Below are positions 62,147 to 64,000 of a stretch of DNA of 64,000 nucleotides, piece by piece. The DNA is from Alphaproteobacteria bacterium (GTDB lineage: Bacteria > Pseudomonadota > Alphaproteobacteria > Reyranellales > Reyranellaceae). The translations under genes were made by a program, and so were the position numbers. The DNA lies in NCBI GenBank assembly GCA_019635875.1, contig JAHBYP010000003.1, forward strand, positions 124,001 to 188,000, in the 5' to 3' direction. Position 1 is the first letter of the stretch; each line of letters opens with the position of its first letter. Under the pieces are notes generated by a model. The model worked only from the letters and a program-made list of their open reading frames with translations. It made no database searches and was not told the origin of the DNA.

Positions 62147-63952
62147 TTACGCGAACCACTCGCTCTTCATCGTCAGCGTCGTGTCGTCGAGCCGGTTCAG
62201 CAATGCCGCGAGATAAGCCGAGCGCGGCACCTCGTAGGTGAAGAAGTAGCGGCAGGCGGCGAGCTTGCCGTCGCGGAAGGCGCGCTCCGCGTCGCCGGCG
62301 GCCGGCGGCAGGTCGTGCACGGCGCTGGCCTGCCACAGCCACATCCAGCCCATCACCAGCAGGCCGAACAGGTCGAGGAAGTGAAAGGCGTTGGCCAACG
62401 CCAGCGATGCCTGGCCCTTGCCCATCGCATCCAGCAGGGTGGCGCGCGTCGCCTCGACCGTCTCGACGAGAGCGGCGAGGTCGCGGGCCATCGGCTTGAG
62501 CTGATCGTGGGCGCTGGCGATGCCGATGGCGCGCGCAATCTCGGCCTTCACCGCGTTCCAGCCGGCGCCGCCCTTGATCGCCATCTTGCGGCCCAGCAGG
62601 TCGATGGCCTGGATGCCGTCGGTCCCCTCGTGGATCGGATTGAGGCGCTGGTCGCGATAATACTGCTCGACCGGATAGTCGCGGGTGTAGCCATAGCCGC
62701 CCAGGATCTGCACGGCGTGCTCGTTCGACTTCAGGCAGACCTCCGACAGCCAGCCCTTGACGATCGGGGTGAGCGTGTCGAGCAGCAGCTCGAGCCGCGC
62801 CTTCTCCGCCGCGTCAACTGCCATGGCGATGCGATCGACCAGCGAGGCGGCAAAGAGGCACAAATGCAGGCCGCCCTCGCTCACCCATTTCTGGTGCAGC
62901 AGCATGCGCCTGACGTCGGCGTGCTCGACGATCGGGATCATCGGCGAGGCCGGATCCTTGCTGTCGGGCGCACGGCCCTGCGGCCGGCCGCGCGCGTATT
63001 CAAGCGAGAACAGATACGCCGCATAGGCCAGCATCACCGCGCCCTGGCCGACGCCGATGCGCGCCTCGTTCATCATCTGGAACATGTATTCCAGGCCGCG
63101 ATGCGGCTGGCCCAGCAGGTAGCCGACGGCGCCGCCCTTCTCGCCGAAATTCAGCACCGTGTTGGTCGTGCCGCGATAGCCCATCTTGTGGTTGAGCCCG
63201 GCCAGCCGCACGTCGTTGCGCTCGCCCGACGAGCCGTCGGGATTGACGACGCGCTTGGGCACGATGAACAGGGAAATGCCCCTCACGCCCGGCGGGCCGC
63301 CGGGGATCTTGGCCAGCACCATGTGCACGATGTTCTCGGAAAGCTCATGGTCGCCGCCGGAGATCCACATCTTGTTGCCGATCACGCGATAGCTGCCGTC
63401 GGGCTGCGGCTCGGCGCGGGTGCGGATGTCGGCCAGTGACGACCCCGCCTGCGGCTCGCTCAGGCACATCGTGCCGAAGAAGCGGCCGGCCAGCATCGGC
63501 GCCATGTAGAGCGCTTTCTGCTCCTGCGAGCCGAAGCTCTCGATCAGGTTGGCGGCGCCCACGGTGAGGAAGGGATAGCCGGCGCTGCCGATATTGGCCG
63601 ACTGGAACATGGCGTTGCAGGCCTGCGCCACGGTCAGCGGCAATTGCATGCCGCCCAGCTCGTAGTCCTTGGTCGGCGCGAAGAAGCCGGCGTCGCGGAA
63701 GGCGGCCAGCGCCTCGGCGACCTCCGGGATCATGCTCACCACCTTGCCGTCGAAGACCGGCTCGTTCTTGTCGGCCTTGGCGTTGTGCGGCTGGAACTTC
63801 TCCAGCGCCAGGCGATGCGCCGTCTCGATCGCCGCCTCGAAGGTCTCGCGGCTGTGATCGGCGTAGCGCGCGTGCTTCGTGAAGCCGCCGACGTCGAGCA
63901 GTTCGTAGAGCACGAAGTCCAGGTCGCGGCGATTGATCAGCGGCGATGTCAT
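62147..63952 (-). CDS. Acyl-CoA dehydrogenase, DmdC-like large form
   Basis: 601 residues, longer than classical ACADs because of a C-terminal domain after about residue 480. GTMCLSEPQAGSSLADI, KMWISGGDHELSENIVHMVLAKI and ILGGYGYTRDYPVEQYYRD are conserved; NPIHEGTDGIQAIDLLGRKM carries the active-site glutamate, as in 3-methylmercaptopropionyl-CoA dehydrogenase (DmdC). The start at 63952 follows GGTGGA; the frame extends to 63982 but without family support. It oxidises an acyl-CoA. No other dmd gene is in the window. Confidence 0.92.
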   Translation of the reverse strand: MTSPLINRRDLDFVLYELLDVGGFTKHARYADHSRETFEAAIETAHRLALEKFQPHNAKADKNEPVFDGKVVSMIPEVAEALAAFRDAGFFAPTKDYELGGMQLPLTVAQACNAMFQSANIGSAGYPFLTVGAANLIESFGSQEQKALYMAPMLAGRFFGTMCLSEPQAGSSLADIRTRAEPQPDGSYRVIGNKMWISGGDHELSENIVHMVLAKIPGGPPGVRGISLFIVPKRVVNPDGSSGERNDVRLAGLNHKMGYRGTTNTVLNFGEKGGAVGYLLGQPHRGLEYMFQMMNEARIGVGQGAVMLAYAAYLFSLEYARGRPQGRAPDSKDPASPMIPIVEHADVRRMLLHQKWVSEGGLHLCLFAASLVDRIAMAVDAAEKARLELLLDTLTPIVKGWLSEVCLKSNEHAVQILGGYGYTRDYPVEQYYRDQRLNPIHEGTDGIQAIDLLGRKMAIKGGAGWNAVKAEIARAIGIASAHDQLKPMARDLAALVETVEATRATLLDAMGKGQASLALANAFHFLDLFGLLVMGWMWLWQASAVHDLPPAAGDAERAFRDGKLAACRYFFTYEVPRSAYLAALLNRLDDTTLTMKSEWFA

Positions 63953-64000
63953 CTCGATGTTCCACCTATGACGGGTCTGCATCCCGACGCCGTCGGCGCC

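Noticed and set aside
62147..63952. DMSP degradation operon
   Set aside because: Only a DmdC-like dehydrogenase is present; dmdA, dmdB and dmdD are absent in the window.

Overview
The window is high-GC bacterial chromosome, densely coding, with 4-nt ATGA/GTGA overlaps between many co-transcribed genes. It carries acyl-CoA, CoA-transferase and short-chain dehydrogenase genes, a Liv-type ABC transporter, molybdenum hydroxylase subunits, an HWE-family histidine kinase, and dispersed palindromes that resemble the RIME/REP-type elements of rhizobia. Together these point to a soil or rhizosphere alphaproteobacterium (Hyphomicrobiales/Rhodospirillales, perhaps Reyranella- or Bradyrhizobium-like). 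I cannot name the genus from sequence alone. No rRNA, tRNA, CRISPR array, prophage or transposase gene was seen.

Layout. (1) 1-1873: end of a glycosyltransferase gene plus galE. (2) 1989-8302: a CoA-transferase, a two-subunit molybdenum hydroxylase (IorA/IorB type), a split thiamine-diphosphate decarboxylase and a DsbA-like isomerase. (3) 8454-21336: a surface-polysaccharide locus with a NodU-type carbamoyltransferase, GT2, FkbM methyltransferase, WcaJ-type priming transferase, GT4, GDP-mannose 3,5-epimerase-like enzyme, ManC/AlgA, UDP-glucuronate decarboxylase and a PPP-like phosphatase. A GNAT and an enolase-superfamily gene are embedded in it. The set implies precursors GDP-mannose, GDP-L-galactose, UDP-galactose and UDP-xylose and a carbamoylated, possibly methylated glycan. 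(4) 21476-31133: catabolic and detoxification genes (acyl-CoA synthetase, HAD, GST, MerR regulator, VOC proteins, an Fe-S CCG protein, an APH-like protein, an MFS transporter). Here a small GIY-YIG gene lies exactly between the two arms of a dispersed palindrome. (5) 31130-49703: alkylsulfatase, MFS transporters, twin metallophosphoesterases, desaturase, M20 peptidase, SDRs, histidine kinase, transglutaminase-like protein, MetE-like protein, thioesterases and an acyl-CoA dehydrogenase. (6) 49859-59061: livH-livM-livG-livF, a long-chain-type acyl-CoA synthetase, the binding protein, and three tandem paralogous SDRs; this looks like an import-and-activate module for a carboxylic acid. (7) 59125-64000: a ClpP-family protease, a small membrane ORF, an AT-rich gap, an SDR, a methyltransferase and a DmdC-like acyl-CoA dehydrogenase.

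The most unusual signal is the intergenic repeat population. Family A (13 sites, about 65-105 bp palindromes, arms co-varying within each copy) and family B (4 long mosaic palindromes plus one short hairpin) share a 15-nt core. They lie in 7 of 9 convergent gene gaps and in none of the 8 divergent gaps. One family A copy has its loop replaced by the GIY-YIG nuclease-like ORF, giving a 377-bp unit that could be, or descend from, the source of mobility of the family.
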